Shown piece by piece: positions 47,890-55,677 of a stretch of DNA of 64,000 bases (its first letter is position 1; each line of letters begins with the position of its first letter). Location: contig JAKBNL010000015.1 of assembly GCA_021831035.1 (NCBI GenBank), positions 1 to 64,000 on the forward strand, in the 5' to 3' direction. The position numbers were made by a program, and so were the translations under genes. The stretch is from Actinomycetes bacterium. Lineage in GTDB: Bacteria; Actinomycetota; Acidimicrobiia; Acidimicrobiales; RAAP-2. The notes under the pieces are model-generated. The model worked only from the letters and a program-made list of their open reading frames with translations. It had not been told where the DNA came from and did not search any database.

Positions 47890-48498
47890 ATGCAGAGGAA
47901 GTTCTTCGACATGCTGCTGAGCGTCACGGGCCTCGTCCTCGTCGTGGCACTCCTCATCGGCGGCGGTCTGCTGCTGTGGGGTGCGAGCTTCGCGAACTCG
48001 AACGTCCACGACCAGTTGGCCAAGCAGGACATCTTCTTCCCGACCAGGGCGGCCTTCGCCGCGGCCAAGCCCGGCACCGAGGTCACGCCGGGGATGAAGC
48101 CGTACCTGCTGCAGTACGCCGGCCAGCAGGTCCTCACCGGTGCCCAGGCCGAGGCCTACGCCAACCACTTCATCGCCGTCCACCTGTCCGAGATGCCCTA
48201 CGGCGGCGTCTACTCCAAGGTCTCGGCCGCCTCGCGGGCCAACCCCACGAACACCGCCCTCGCGGGTGAGGTGCAGACGGTCTTCCAGGGGACCACGCTG
48301 CGCGGCCTCCTGCTCGAGGCCTACGGCTTCAGCCAGTTCGCGCTGATCGCCGAGTGGGGCGCGGTGGCCTGCTTCGTCGGGGCGGCGGTCATGCTGATCC
48401 TCGTGCTCATCGGGTTCGCCCACGCGCGGCGCACCCCGGTGACCGAGCAGCTGGTCGTGGCCACCCCCGAGGAGGTCAAAGATCTGATCGGCGTGTGA
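47890..48498 (+). CDS. Two-spanning membrane protein of unknown function
   Basis: A 202-residue protein with a membrane segment near 10-32 (LLSVTGLVLVVALLIGGGLLLWG), a long extracytoplasmic part of about 115 residues (VHDQLAKQDIFFPTRAAFAAAKPG, YAGQQVLTGAQAEAYANHFIAVHL) and a second segment near 155-178. The loop pattern 'LAKQDIFFP...GTEVTPGMKPYLLQYAGQQV' is seen in uncharacterised actinobacterial membrane proteins. A strong AAGGAGG precedes ATG 47890. It stands alone and is followed by a perfect terminator hairpin. Confidence 0.7.
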   Translation: MQRKFFDMLLSVTGLVLVVALLIGGGLLLWGASFANSNVHDQLAKQDIFFPTRAAFAAAKPGTEVTPGMKPYLLQYAGQQVLTGAQAEAYANHFIAVHLSEMPYGGVYSKVSAASRANPTNTALAGEVQTVFQGTTLRGLLLEAYGFSQFALIAEWGAVACFVGAAVMLILVLIGFAHARRTPVTEQLVVATPEEVKDLIGV

Positions 48499-48519
48499 CC
48501 TTCCCCGACCACCGATCAG

Positions 48520-48546
48520 GCGGCCCGGCTCGCAGAGCCGGGCCGC
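48520..48546. terminator. Perfect 12-bp hairpin between convergent genes
   Basis: GCGGCCCGGCTC (48520-48531), loop GCA, GAGCCGGGCCGC (48535-48546). It lies 21 bp after the membrane protein stop and three bases from the stop of the convergent DUF1295 gene, so it probably ends transcription in both directions. No T tract. Confidence 0.8.
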
Positions 48547-48549
48547 AGC

Positions 48550-49377
48550 CTATTGGGGGGCGGTCGCGGCTCGGGGGACCCGCGGCGGCCACGGCACGAT
48601 CGCCGAGACCCGGGCCTGGTAGTCGCGATACGACGGGTACCGAGAGACCGAGATCTCCTCGGTGAAGCGGGTCGAGCCGACGAAGAGGCCGGTGAGCACG
48701 ACCGGGCACAGGAGGGTCCAGTCGAGGACGTGGCCCAGCGCCACGGCGCCCAGCGCGTAGACGAGCCACCACTGGGCGAGCTCGAAGAAGTAGTTCGGGT
48801 GGCGCGAGTAGGCGAAGAGCCCGGTCGTGAGGAAGTCGGCCTCGGGCGTGCGCCCGGCCGCGCGCGCGAGCCGCTTCGCCTCCTGGAAGCGCCACTGCTG
48901 CTCGTCGGCCAGCGTCTCGAGCGCCAGGGCGACGAGGAACACGAGGGCGACGAGCGCGTCGGCGAGACCGTAGTGGGCGTCGCGACGGTGCTGGTACGCG
49001 CGCCAGGCGGGCAGCGTGATGAGCACCAGCAGCGCGTTCTGGGCGAGGACGATGAAGCCGAGGTTGAACAGTTGGAACTGCCCGCGGGTCATGCGCGCGC
49101 GCAGCACCGCCCACCGGTAGTCCTCGACGCCGCGGTAGCCGCCCTTGCGGGCGAAGTTGAAGGTCAGTCGAGCTCCCCACAGCGTGACGAGGACGGCGAG
49201 CACGTCGAGCCGGGCGTCACGGCCGTGGTCGGACCAGGCGAAGACCCAGGTGTAGAGCACGGGCAGGATCGACCAGAGTCGGTCGACCCATGAGGTGTCG
49301 CCCGAGACCAACGAGGCGACCCAGCAGAAGAGCGACGCGGCGCCGGCGAGCGCCAGGACGAGGACGAGCGGGGCCAC
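48550..49377 (-). CDS. DUF1295 / steroid 5-alpha-reductase-like membrane protein
   Basis: A 275-residue protein with about seven membrane segments. Family blocks: SWVDRLWSILPVLYTW near 30, RLTFNFARKGGYRGVEDYRW near 68, FLTTGLFAYSRHPNYFFELAQWW near 180 and FTEEISVSRYPSYRDYQARVSAIVPW at the end. These match DUF1295, related to 5-alpha reductases and isoprenylcysteine methyltransferases; the substrate is unknown. GTG 49377 is chosen; TAGGGT (49386-49391) lies eight bases before it, consistent with a leaderless mRNA. Confidence 0.85.
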   Translation of the reverse strand: MAPLVLVLALAGAASLFCWVASLVSGDTSWVDRLWSILPVLYTWVFAWSDHGRDARLDVLAVLVTLWGARLTFNFARKGGYRGVEDYRWAVLRARMTRGQFQLFNLGFIVLAQNALLVLITLPAWRAYQHRRDAHYGLADALVALVFLVALALETLADEQQWRFQEAKRLARAAGRTPEADFLTTGLFAYSRHPNYFFELAQWWLVYALGAVALGHVLDWTLLCPVVLTGLFVGSTRFTEEISVSRYPSYRDYQARVSAIVPWPPRVPRAATAPQ

Positions 49378-49555
49378 GGCGCATGACCCTACCGGGCCGA
49401 ACCGGACGAGTGTGTCTCGCGCCGGCGCCACCCCCGGCGCGCCGAGCGCCGCCGCGTGATCGCCCGGGCCGGACGCCGACCCGTTCGCGCCGCGGGGGAC
49501 GTCCGCGGCACGGGGGCCACCGGGTGGTGCGCGCGGGGCTCCCTAGACTCGCACC

Positions 49556-50191
49556 GTGCGCACCGAGGTGGACGCGACGACGATCGGGGCCGCCTGGCTC
49601 GCGATCGCCCGGCGCATCCTCGCCGACGGGCGGGCCTCGAGTTACGACGGCCGGGCGACCCGCGAGCTCCTGCTCGTCACGCTGCGGGTCGCGTGTCCCG
49701 ACCCGTCCGACGAGCTGATCGAGCGCTGGTCGTCACCGGAGCGGCGGGCGTGGATGCGGGCGAACTTCGCGTCGTTCGAGCGCGTCGCCGAGCTCGGCGA
49801 CGCCGACAGCTACGCCACACGACTCTTCGACTACGCCGGAACCGGGCTCGACCAGGTCCGAGGCGTGATCGAGCGCCTGGTGGCCGACCCCGCGAGCCGG
49901 CGGGCGGCGATCACGACCCTCCAGCCCCTCACCGACACGTCCTACGTGCCCTGCGTGAGCCTGCTCGACTTCTTCCTCGAGTCTCGCGGGCTGAGCCTGG
50001 TCGCCTACGGCCACTCCATCGACTTCGGGACGAAGGGCTTCGCCAACCTGGTGGAGCTGGCCCGCCTCCAGCGTCGGGTCGCCGACGGCGTGGGCTCGCC
50101 GGTCGGGGAGTTGACCCTGCTCGTGAAGTCGGCGCACGTCTACGACGCCGACCTCGAGGCGACCCGGGCCCTCGTCGACGCCAGCGCCTAG
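49556..50191 (+). CDS. Divergent thymidylate-synthase-fold protein
   Basis: A 211-residue protein with thymidylate synthase marks in the right order: SRR (subunit-crossing arginines) about 14 residues before the nucleophile, SYVPCVSLLDFFL with Cys133, AYGHSIDFGTKGFANLVELARLQ in place of the RSxD...PFNIASYALL block, and AHVYDADLEAT for the HxY nucleotide-binding pair. The usual Arg of RSxD is His, and the folate-side C terminus of normal ThyA is absent. It may be a nucleotide hydroxymethylase relative or an orphan methylase; the reaction is unknown. TAGACT (49544-49549) is six bases before the GTG, so it is leaderless. Shares CTAG with the convergent lipoprotein. Confidence 0.68.
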   Translation: MRTEVDATTIGAAWLAIARRILADGRASSYDGRATRELLLVTLRVACPDPSDELIERWSSPERRAWMRANFASFERVAELGDADSYATRLFDYAGTGLDQVRGVIERLVADPASRRAAITTLQPLTDTSYVPCVSLLDFFLESRGLSLVAYGHSIDFGTKGFANLVELARLQRRVADGVGSPVGELTLLVKSAHVYDADLEATRALVDASA

Positions 50192-51069
50192 CCGCCGATC
50201 GACGAGAGCTGGCCCAGCATCGACGGAGTCACGACGATCGCACCGACGGGCGTCGCCACGGGCGTGGTGTCGTGGCTCGCGGTCGCCTGGAGCGCGAGCG
50301 TCACCGGCTCGGGGGCCGGGTGAGTGCTCGTGCCCGCCGAGGTGATCGTGACCGACCCGCCGGTCGCGGTGGTGCCCGAGGTCGTCAGGCTGATCGCGTA
50401 CGTGCCCGAGACCGTGGGCGTGGCGCCCGACGCCGGCCCGAGGACCGGGGCGAGGGCGTCGGCGATCGACTGCAGGGTCCCCGTCTCGGTGAGTGTCCCG
50501 TTGGAGGAGGTGGAGGGCGCGTTCTCGACGAGCGTCGAGAGGGCCGTGATCGTCGCGCGGACGAGCGCCTGGGCGCGGGCCACCTGGGCGGCCGAGGGCT
50601 GGTGCGCGGCGGCGAACTGGGCGATCAGGCTCTGGGGGATCTCGAACCAGCGCCCGTCGAGCATCTGGCCGGCGGCCGCGAGCGCGCTCGGGGGCACGTT
50701 CGCCCCGGGCAGCGAGTTGAGGGGTGCCAGGTTGAGCTCGACGTACAGGTTGGCGCCGATCGCGCGCACGTCGAGCACGGTGGTGCCCGAGACCGCGAGC
50801 AGGGCCTCGCCGTCGACCGACGAGCCCGCCGCCGAGAGGTTGGCGCCGTTGGTGCTCGCGAAGTCGAGCGTGAGCGAGAGGTTCTTCACCTGGTAGGCGA
50901 TCTTGTCGAGGGCCGCGTTGGTGCTCGAGAGGGAGCCGGTCACGTGGAGCTGGAGGTACGGCGACGCCCCGAGCGAGGTCACCGCCTGGTCGACGGTGGC
51001 CTGGGCGCCGCAGGCCGATAGCCCGAGCGCCCCGGCCGCGAGCAGTCCCACCAGAGTGAAGGCCTTCAC
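50188..51069 (-). CDS. Secreted lipoprotein
   Basis: A 293-residue lipoprotein. The signal peptide ends in lipobox LSAC with Cys20. The mature part is Ser/Thr/Ala-rich with beta-strand repeats (YLQLHVTGSLSS, LTLDFASTNGANLS, GTTVLDVRAIGANLYVELN), resembling LppX/LprAFG-type or similar substrate-binding sandwich proteins; the match is loose. GTG 51069 follows GAGGGAG. TAGGTT at 51104-51109 is a candidate -10. Its stop shares CTAG with the thymidylate-synthase-like gene. Role unknown. Confidence 0.7.
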   Translation of the reverse strand: MKAFTLVGLLAAGALGLSACGAQATVDQAVTSLGASPYLQLHVTGSLSSTNAALDKIAYQVKNLSLTLDFASTNGANLSAAGSSVDGEALLAVSGTTVLDVRAIGANLYVELNLAPLNSLPGANVPPSALAAAGQMLDGRWFEIPQSLIAQFAAAHQPSAAQVARAQALVRATITALSTLVENAPSTSSNGTLTETGTLQSIADALAPVLGPASGATPTVSGTYAISLTTSGTTATGGSVTITSAGTSTHPAPEPVTLALQATASHDTTPVATPVGAIVVTPSMLGQLSSIGG

Positions 51070-51148
51070 GAGACTCCCTTCGCGCTCTCCCCCCAAGGGA
51101 ACCTACCAGCGGCCCCGGCGGTCGCGACCACCACCGTAGAGTTCGACC

Positions 51149-52612
51149 ATGACCGATCCCCACCCCCCGAGCGCCGACCTCGCCTTCGCGAGTGCCCACG
51201 AGGTCGCGGCCCGGCTCGAGGCCGGCGCGCTGACCTCGTCCGCGCTCGTCGAGACGCTCCAGACGCGCATCGCGGCCCTCGACGGGCCGGGCACCGTCAC
51301 CGAACTGCGCGCGATCGCGGCCCTGGCCCACGACGCGGGGGCCCTCGCGGCGGCCCGCGACGCGGAGCGCTCGCGCGGCGAGCGACGCGGACCCCTGCAC
51401 GGACTGCCCGTGCTCGTCAAGGACAACGTCGAGGCCGAAGGACTGCCGGGGGCGGCCGGCTCGACGGCCCTCGTCGGTCGGCCCGCGCGCGAGTCGCCAC
51501 TGGTCGCGCGGATGCGCGCGGCCGGTGCGGTGGTGCTCGGCTCGACGAACCTCTCGGAGTGGGCGAACATCCGCTCGAACCACTCCACCAGCGGCTGGAG
51601 CGCTACCGGTGGGCTCGTCGCCAACCCCTGGTCACTCGATCGCACGGCCGGCGGCTCGTCCTCGGGCTCGGGGGCGGCCGTGGCGGCCGGGCTCGCCCCG
51701 CTCGCGGTCGGGACCGAGACCGACGGGTCGATCGTCTGCCCGTCGTCGGTGAACGGCGTGGTCGGTCTCAAGCCGACCGTCGGGGTGGTTCCGACCCATC
51801 GGGTGGTGCCCATCTCGGCCAGCCAGGACAGCCCCGGACCGATGGCCCGGCGCGTCGACGACGCGGCCCTTCTCTTCGGGGTCCTGTCGGGCCAGAGCGC
51901 GCCGGCGACGGCCGGGGCCCCGCTGCGCGTCGCCTACGCCACCACCTGGCGCACGGGACATCCCGCCACCGACGTCCACTGCGACGCGGTCGTGGCCGGG
52001 CTCGCCGGCGCGTTCGACGCGGTCGTGTCGCGGGACGTGGCGACCCCGGGCGAGGCCGAGGGCGAGGACGAGCTGACGGTGCTGCTCTGCGAGCTCCTCG
52101 ACGACCTCTCGGCGTACCTGGCCGAGCGCCCGGGCGAGGGCGTGCGCTCGCTGGCCGACGTCGTGGCCTACGAGGAGCTCAACGCGTCGAGCGAGATGAC
52201 CTTCTTCGGCCACGAGAACTTCACGGCCGCCCTGGCCTCGGGGGGGCGCGCGGGTGAGCGCTACGCGCCGGCCCGCGAGCGCAACCTCGCCTGGGCCGTC
52301 GGCACCTGCCTGGAGCCGGCCCTCGAGGGCGTCGACGTGCTCCTCGCACCGAGCTACGCCCCGGGGTGGAAGATCGACCTCACCCTCGGCGACCACGCCG
52401 GACTGGCGAGTCCCGCCACGATGGCCCCGGCGATCGCCGGCTGGCCGATCGCCTCGGTCCCGGTGGGCCTGGTGGACGGACTGCCCGTCGGTCTGGCCGT
52501 CATCGGTCGGCCCCACAGCGAGTGGGTCGTCCTCGAGGCCGCCCGACGCATCGAGCGGGTCGTGGCGATCCCCGTGGGCCGGCCGGCCTGGCGCGCCCCG
52601 CGGCGGGGCTAG
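51149..52612 (+). CDS. Amidase-signature family hydrolase
   Basis: A 487-residue amidase. The Ser-cisSer-Lys triad is visible: Lys91 in VLVKDNVEAEG, the cis-Ser in the GGSSSGSGAAVAAG loop near 170, and nucleophile Ser194 in TDGSIVCPSS. Other blocks: GSTNLSEWANIRS near 131 and VVGLKPTVGVV near 206. It hydrolyses amides; substrate unknown, not GatA by context (no gatB/gatC). ATG 51149 has TAGAGT (51137-51142) six bases upstream and no ribosome binding site. Convergent with an MFS gene through a shared CTAG. Confidence 0.92.
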   Translation: MTDPHPPSADLAFASAHEVAARLEAGALTSSALVETLQTRIAALDGPGTVTELRAIAALAHDAGALAAARDAERSRGERRGPLHGLPVLVKDNVEAEGLPGAAGSTALVGRPARESPLVARMRAAGAVVLGSTNLSEWANIRSNHSTSGWSATGGLVANPWSLDRTAGGSSSGSGAAVAAGLAPLAVGTETDGSIVCPSSVNGVVGLKPTVGVVPTHRVVPISASQDSPGPMARRVDDAALLFGVLSGQSAPATAGAPLRVAYATTWRTGHPATDVHCDAVVAGLAGAFDAVVSRDVATPGEAEGEDELTVLLCELLDDLSAYLAERPGEGVRSLADVVAYEELNASSEMTFFGHENFTAALASGGRAGERYAPARERNLAWAVGTCLEPALEGVDVLLAPSYAPGWKIDLTLGDHAGLASPATMAPAIAGWPIASVPVGLVDGLPVGLAVIGRPHSEWVVLEAARRIERVVAIPVGRPAWRAPRRG

Positions 52613-53847
52613 CCGGTCGGGACGAGGGGGTGCTGGCGCGCGAGGCGTCGCCGCGCGACCAGCCCGATGAGGGCCGCCACGACGCACGCCGCGGCCCCCG
52701 TCGCCAGTCCGACCCGGCCGCCGACGGTGTTGGTGATCCACCCCACGAGCGGCCCGCCGACCGGCGTGGAGCCCATGAAGGCCACGGCCCACAGCGCCAT
52801 GACCCGGCCGCGCATCTGGGGGTCGGTGCCCAGCTGGAGGGTGGAGTTGGCGATCGAGAGGAACGACACCGAGGTGAAGCCCACGAACACGAGGGCGACG
52901 AGCTCGAGCCCGAGGCTCGGGGCGAGGGTCGCCAGGACCATCGCCGCGCCGAAGAGCGCGGCGGTGCGCACGAGCGCCGTGAGTCCGGTCCGGCCGCGGG
53001 CCGCCGTGAAGAGGCCCCCGACGACCGCGCCGAGGCCCATCACCGCCATGAGCGTGCCGTAGACGGCGGAGTGCCCGTGGAAGACCCTCTCGGCCACGAC
53101 CGGCAGGGTCACCTGGAACTCGTAGGTGAGCATCCCCACGAGCCCCATCATCACGAGGGGGACCGCGAGGGTCGGGGTGTGGCGCACGTAGCGCAGCCCC
53201 TCGCGGAGCTGGCCCCGGGCCCGCTCGTTGCGCGGGGCCGGCGTCAGCGTCGTCAGGTCCATCGCCATCAGCGAGGCCACCACGGCGACGAAGCTGAGCG
53301 CGTTCAGCGCGAAGCACCAGCCCTCGCCGACCGCGGCGATCAGCACCCCGGCGGCCGCCGGCCCGACCACCCGGGCGACGTTGTTCATCGTCGAGTTCAG
53401 GCTCACCGCGTTGCGCAGGTCCGAGGGCCCGACCATCTCGAGGATGAAGGACTGGCGCGAGGGGTTCTCGAAGGCGTTGTTGAGCCCGAGGACGACCGCC
53501 AGCACGCACACGTCGACGAAGGTGACCCGATGCGTCAGGGCCAGCACCGCCAGGGCGGCGGCCTGCAGTCCCATCACGGACTGCAGGATCACCATGAGCC
53601 GGCGCTTGTCGACGCGATCGGCGACCACGCCGCCGTAGGGCCCTAGGAGCAGCACCGGGAGCGTCTGGAGGGCTACGACCCACCCGATGGCCGTCGCCGA
53701 GTGGGTGAGGGTGAAGACCAGCCACGACTGGGCCGTCGTCTGCATCCACGTCCCGACCAGGCTCGTCGTCTGGCCGAGGAAGTACTTGCGGTAGTTGGGG
53801 TTCGAGAGCGACGAGAAGGTCCGTCGCGCGGAGGCCCGGACGTTCAT
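52609..53847 (-). CDS. MFS transporter (enterobactin-exporter/DHA3 type)
   Basis: A 412-residue permease with about 12 membrane segments. FSSLSNPNYRKYFLGQTTSLVGTWMQTTAQSWLV at the N terminus and LLLGPYGGVVADRVDKRRLM (motif A) are typical of the DHA3/MFS_3 family of small-molecule exporters. RIGQGVG-like motifs are absent, as usual in this group. The ATG overlaps the marR stop (ATGA), so pump and regulator are co-translated. The substrate is unknown. It shares a CTAG stop with the amidase. Confidence 0.92.
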   Translation of the reverse strand: MNVRASARRTFSSLSNPNYRKYFLGQTTSLVGTWMQTTAQSWLVFTLTHSATAIGWVVALQTLPVLLLGPYGGVVADRVDKRRLMVILQSVMGLQAAALAVLALTHRVTFVDVCVLAVVLGLNNAFENPSRQSFILEMVGPSDLRNAVSLNSTMNNVARVVGPAAAGVLIAAVGEGWCFALNALSFVAVVASLMAMDLTTLTPAPRNERARGQLREGLRYVRHTPTLAVPLVMMGLVGMLTYEFQVTLPVVAERVFHGHSAVYGTLMAVMGLGAVVGGLFTAARGRTGLTALVRTAALFGAAMVLATLAPSLGLELVALVFVGFTSVSFLSIANSTLQLGTDPQMRGRVMALWAVAFMGSTPVGGPLVGWITNTVGGRVGLATGAAACVVAALIGLVARRRLARQHPLVPTG

Positions 53848-54290
53848 CGTCCCTCGCGCAGGGCCTCGACGACCGCCTCGAGGGCGGGGAGGGCCTCGAC
53901 CAGCCGTCGCCGCTGGGTCGGGGTGAGGGCCTCGAGGGCCCGGGCGAGGGCGTCGGTGCGCTCGTCGCGCATGGTCTGGACGAGCCGACGGCCCCGCGGC
54001 GTGGGCGAGACCCTCACCACGCGGGCGTCCGCCTCGCCGGAGGTGCGCGCGACGAGGCCCGCGGACTCGAGCTGGGCGACGATGCGCGAGACCATCGTCG
54101 GATTGAGCCCCTCGCTCGCCGCGAGGTCGCCCGAGCCGATCTCGCCGGCGCGGGCGACGGCCGTGAGGACCTCACGCTGGCTGGGGGAGAGGCTGGTGTC
54201 GGGGTGGGTGAGCCGGAGGTACCGGTTGAGCCGGCCGAGCGCCGTGCGCAGCCGCCCGGCGACCTCGGTGCGGGTGAGGGTCTCGGCCAC
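53844..54290 (-). CDS. MarR family regulator (upstream of MFS pump)
   Basis: A 148-residue winged-helix regulator: LSPSQREVLTAVARAGEIGSGDLAASEGLNPTMVSRIVAQLESAGLVAR, then wing VRVSPTPRGRRL. It leads the marR-MFS operon and likely represses it. GTG 54290 has TAGGCT (54297-54302) six bases upstream, so the transcript is leaderless. The palindrome at 54310-54326 overlaps the expected -35, a direct position for autorepression. Confidence 0.9.
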   Translation of the reverse strand: MAETLTRTEVAGRLRTALGRLNRYLRLTHPDTSLSPSQREVLTAVARAGEIGSGDLAASEGLNPTMVSRIVAQLESAGLVARTSGEADARVVRVSPTPRGRRLVQTMRDERTDALARALEALTPTQRRRLVEALPALEAVVEALREGR

Positions 54291-54309
54291 GGCCCCAGCC
54301 TAGAGGTAG

Positions 54310-54326
54310 TTGCCTGCTAGCAAGCA
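54310..54326. promoter_or_regulatory. Probable MarR operator of the marR-MFS operon
   Basis: TTGCCTG (54310-54316), CTA, GCAAGCA (54320-54326); read as TGCCTGC-TA-GCAAGCA it is a palindrome with one mismatch. It covers the expected -35 region of the leaderless marR promoter. Half-sites match those at 42910-42930, but the spacing is four bases shorter. Confidence 0.6.
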
Positions 54327-54441
54327 TCCGACCCGCGCGCGGCGTCCGGTGCGCCGGCGCACGAGCGCCCCCCGGTCGCCCGCCGGGTGCGGGAGCGACC
54401 CGCCCGTGTCCCCTACCCCGCGGTCGACGACCCCATCCCGC

Positions 54442-54457
54442 GGGCCCCTCGGGGCCC
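54442..54457 (-). terminator. GC hairpin downstream of the TMEM175-like gene
   Basis: GGGCCCC (54442-54448) and GGGGCCC (54451-54457) form a tight stem about 55 bp past the stop of the minus-strand channel gene. A candidate terminator without T tract. Confidence 0.4.
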
Positions 54458-54510
54458 CGGGAAGGTCGGGGCCCTCCGGGTCTAGCGCGTCGCGGCGGGC
54501 CCGCTCGAGC

Positions 54511-55119
54511 TCACGACGCGCCTCCCCGGGCCCGGCGACCGGCGAGGCGGCGGTCGGGGACGATCCACATGGTCGACACGGCCGCGGCGCAGGCGTACGT
54601 GAGATAGGGCGAGATGAAGGCGAGGCCGATGCCCACGAGGTAGAGGACGACCGAGAGGAGCCCCTTCACGTCGACCCCGAGCGCGCGCACCAGCCGGCGG
54701 TCGTGGTGGTTCGCGCGCAGGAGGGTCCTCACGAGGACGTAGTAGGTCACGGCCGCTCCGACCGCGACGATCCCGTAGGCCACGGCGGGGGCGGTCTCGC
54801 GGTAGGCGTCGGCGACCCACTGGGTGGCGAAGGGGACGAGCGAGAGCCAGAAGAGCAGGGTCAGGTTGGCCCACATGACGGCGCCCGATATGGACTCGAC
54901 CACCCTCATCAGGTGGTGGTGATTGACCCAGTAGATCGCCACGGCGGTGAAGCTCAGGACGTAGACGAGCAGGTTGGGCAGGCGGTGCTCGATCTCGGAC
55001 CAGGCGACCCCGGTCGGCGGGCGCAGCTCGAGGGCCATGAGCGTGATGATGACCGCCATGACGCCGTCGCTGAACGACTCCAGCCGCTTGGCCGAGATGA
55101 CCTCGTGGTCGCCCTCCAT
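54511..55119 (-). CDS. TMEM175-family (DUF1211) potassium channel-like protein
   Basis: A 202-residue membrane protein with six hydrophobic segments. The hallmark RLESFSDGVMAVIITLMALEL at the N terminus carries the FSD motif of bacterial TMEM175 channels, which conduct K+ as tetramers. YWVNHHHLMRVVE near 70 is also typical. The frame reaches a start at 55140, but ATG 55119 is chosen because TACACT (55127-55132) lies seven bases before it, a leaderless layout, and homology starts at this Met. Confidence 0.88.
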   Translation of the reverse strand: MEGDHEVISAKRLESFSDGVMAVIITLMALELRPPTGVAWSEIEHRLPNLLVYVLSFTAVAIYWVNHHHLMRVVESISGAVMWANLTLLFWLSLVPFATQWVADAYRETAPAVAYGIVAVGAAVTYYVLVRTLLRANHHDRRLVRALGVDVKGLLSVVLYLVGIGLAFISPYLTYACAAAVSTMWIVPDRRLAGRRARGGAS

Positions 55120-55153
55120 CGGCTGAAGTGTAGGGACCACGGCGGGCGAGTGC

Positions 55154-55675
55154 CTAGGCCATCGTGCGGGCCAGGTCCTCGCGGACGTCGGCGAGGTGGT
55201 GCTCGCACTCGTGCACGGCCTGGGCGCCGAGCCAGGTGACGCTCACCGGCTCGTCGCGCCCGGGGAAGAGGACGGCGCGGCCCGCGAGGCCCTCCGGGAC
55301 GCACGCGACGGTGCGCCCGAACAGCGCCGCCAGCGCGCGCAACTCGGTCGTGACGGTCTCGAGGGTGTCGCGGGCGTAGAAGCCGAGATCGACCCGCTCG
55401 TCACGGAACATGCTGGGTGCGGCCGCGATCTCGGGTGAGGCGCAGGCGAGCAGGACCCGCTCGCGCAACGAGACCAGGACGTCGCGCACGTGACCGCCGT
55501 ACTCGAGCGCCGACCACCGCCCGGGCGCCATCCGCTCACCGACCCGGGGTCCCATCGCCGAGAGCGTCGCGATGATCTCCTCGGTCGCGCCCCGCACGCG
55601 GTCCGGGACGTCGGCGGGGTCCACGGTGCTCCAGCGGAACCCGCAGTCCGGGCAGCGCTCGTCGTAGGGCGACAC
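55154..55675 (-). CDS. DinB-like protein with N-terminal zinc ribbon
   Basis: A 173-residue protein. Residues 1-14 contain a half zinc ribbon (DERCPDCGFRW); the rest is a four-helix DinB_2-like bundle (RWSALEYGGHVRDVLVSLRERV, DLGFYARDTLETVTTELRAL, AQAVHECEHHLADV), with metal-type His residues in HVRD and HECEHHLAD. DinB proteins are often thiol-dependent metalloenzymes; the substrate here is unknown. GTG 55675 lies two bases after the stop of the cis-prenyltransferase, so they form an operon. Confidence 0.75.
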   Translation of the reverse strand: MSPYDERCPDCGFRWSTVDPADVPDRVRGATEEIIATLSAMGPRVGERMAPGRWSALEYGGHVRDVLVSLRERVLLACASPEIAAAPSMFRDERVDLGFYARDTLETVTTELRALAALFGRTVACVPEGLAGRAVLFPGRDEPVSVTWLGAQAVHECEHHLADVREDLARTMA

Positions 55676-55677
55676 GG

